From Mucilaginibacter achroorhodeus (GTDB lineage Bacteria; Bacteroidota; Bacteroidia; Sphingobacteriales; Sphingobacteriaceae), in contig NZ_VOEI01000001.1 in NCBI RefSeq assembly GCF_007846095.1, positions 310,001 to 374,000 on the forward strand: a DNA stretch of 64,000 nucleotides, in the 5' to 3' direction. Shown piece by piece: positions 63,324 through 64,000 of the stretch. The notes beneath the pieces are model-generated. The model had not been told where the DNA came from. It saw nothing but the letters and a program-made list of their open reading frames with translations, and made no database searches. The position numbers were made by a program, and so were the translations under genes. Each line of letters begins with the position of its first letter. Positions within the stretch are counted from its first letter, which is position 1.

Positions 63324-64000
63324 ATGTTACACGATCCAAACCGCGTTTACGTTTTTGATACCACGCTTCGCGATGGCGAGCAGGTACCGGGTTGCCAGCT
63401 AACAACCCCGGAAAAGATAGAGATAGCCCGCGAGCTGGAAACGCTTGGCGTGGATATTATTGAGGCAGGTTTCCCGGTATCAAGTCCGGGCGATTTCCAG
63501 AGCGTTGTAGAGATATCCAAGGCTGTATCTGCTCCCACTGTTTGTGCACTCACACGCGCCAACAAAGGTGATATCGATTCAGCTATCGAAGCTTTAAAAT
63601 ACGCCAAACACCCGCGTATTCATACAGGTATTGGCTCATCAGACCAGCACATTAAACATAAATTCAACAGCACCCGCGAGGAAATATTAGAACGTGCGGT
63701 TGATGCTGTAAAATACGCCAAAAAGGCAGTAGAAGATATTGAGTTTTATGCCGAAGATGCAGGCCGTGCAGATGTGGTTTTCCTGGCGCAAATGGTTGAG
63801 GCTGTGATAGCTGCCGGTGCTACGGTGGTTAATATCCCGGATACAAACGGTTACTGTTTACCAGACCAGTATGGTGCTAAGATCAAGTTCCTGAAAGAAA
63901 ACGTTAAAAACATCGATAAGGCCATTATCTCTGTGCATTGCCATAACGATCTGGGTTTAGCAACCGCTAACTCCATAGCCGGTTTACAGAACGGTGCCCG
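63324..64000 (+). CDS. leuA: 2-isopropylmalate synthase, 5' part (runs off the window)
   Basis: Condenses acetyl-CoA with 2-ketoisovalerate, the first step of leucine synthesis. 225 codons are visible from ATG 63324. [19 protein letters not shown] carries the metal-binding Asp near 11, [12 protein letters not shown] is near 48, and [15 protein letters not shown] holds the other metal ligands near 210. It has no stop codon inside the window. The protein would continue with the catalytic end and regulatory domain. Confidence 0.95.
   Translation, partial: MLHDPNRVYVFDTTLRDGEQVPGCQLTTPEKIEIARELETLGVDIIEAGFPVSSPGDFQSVVEISKAVSAPTVCALTRANKGDIDSAIEALKYAKHPRIHTGIGSSDQHIKHKFNSTREEILERAVDAVKYAKKAVEDIEFYAEDAGRADVVFLAQMVEAVIAAGATVVNIPDTNGYCLPDQYGAKIKFLKENVKNIDKAIISVHCHNDLGLATANSIAGLQNGA

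Overview
The window is about 64 kb of a chromosome from a member of the Bacteroidota. It is most likely Sphingobacteriaceae, close to Mucilaginibacter or Pedobacter. Supporting signs are the long-linker FtsZ ending in FLHDNVD, a histone H1-like small protein, near absence of Shine-Dalgarno sequences, promoters of the TTTG / TAnnTTTG type, a short AtpC in a separate atpD-atpC unit, an UpxY-type NusG paralogue, and many short phrase-like intergenic repeats. These family assignments are read from the proteins; no database was searched.

Layout. 1-2.2 kb: a repeat-rich leader with a possible structured RNA, dapA, and a small histone-like gene missed by length cut-offs. 2.2-19.7 kb (minus strand): an alpha-oxoamine synthase family gene, then the complete division and cell wall (dcw) cluster, in transcription order mraZ-rsmH-ftsL-ftsI-murE-mraY-murD-ftsW-murG-murC-ftsQ-ftsA-ftsZ. 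murF and ddl are absent. The dcw cluster starts at a tandem-decamer MraZ operator and ends at a hairpin terminator, and it has a second hairpin between murG and murC. 20-29.7 kb: an accessory block with a DUF1349-like protein, an acyltransferase, purU, a GH32 fructan hydrolase, two paralogous lipoproteins of unknown function, a lone S74-type chaperone domain, a VOC protein, a CocE/NonD-type hydrolase and a GH18 endoglycosidase lipoprotein. 29.8-32.5 kb: pgk, a GNAT protein and gap.

32.5-43.9 kb: a surface polysaccharide locus. It has a WecA-like initiating transferase and a GT2 on the minus strand. Facing away from them is an operon of Wza-like lipoprotein, UpxY-like antiterminator, AsnB-like amidotransferase, three glycosyltransferases, a Wzm-like ABC permease without its ATPase, a WcaF-like acetyltransferase and a multi-pass GT-C-like protein. 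43.9-50.2 kb: obgE, adk, tRNA-Arg(ACG), a peroxiredoxin, an FtsX/MacB-type permease, an orphan 98-residue protein and a quinone oxidoreductase. 50.4-52.2 kb: atpD-atpC. 52.7 kb to the end: the branched-chain amino acid operon ilvD-ilvB-ilvN-ilvC-leuC-leuD-(methyltransferase)-leuB-(methyltransferase)-leuA, with leuA cut by the window edge.

The most unusual features are non-coding. Nearly every gap of more than 25 bp in the ilv-leu operon, and several in the dcw cluster, carries a short repeat from one of about ten phrase-like families. These touch stop or start codons, and one is translated as the N-terminus of MurD. Other candidates are a pair of perfect palindromes over a promoter at 46.3 kb, a nested palindrome abutting the GH32 start codon, and a cluster of DnaA-box-like words upstream of ftsZ. 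I saw no clear new defence system, phage, IS element or CRISPR array.
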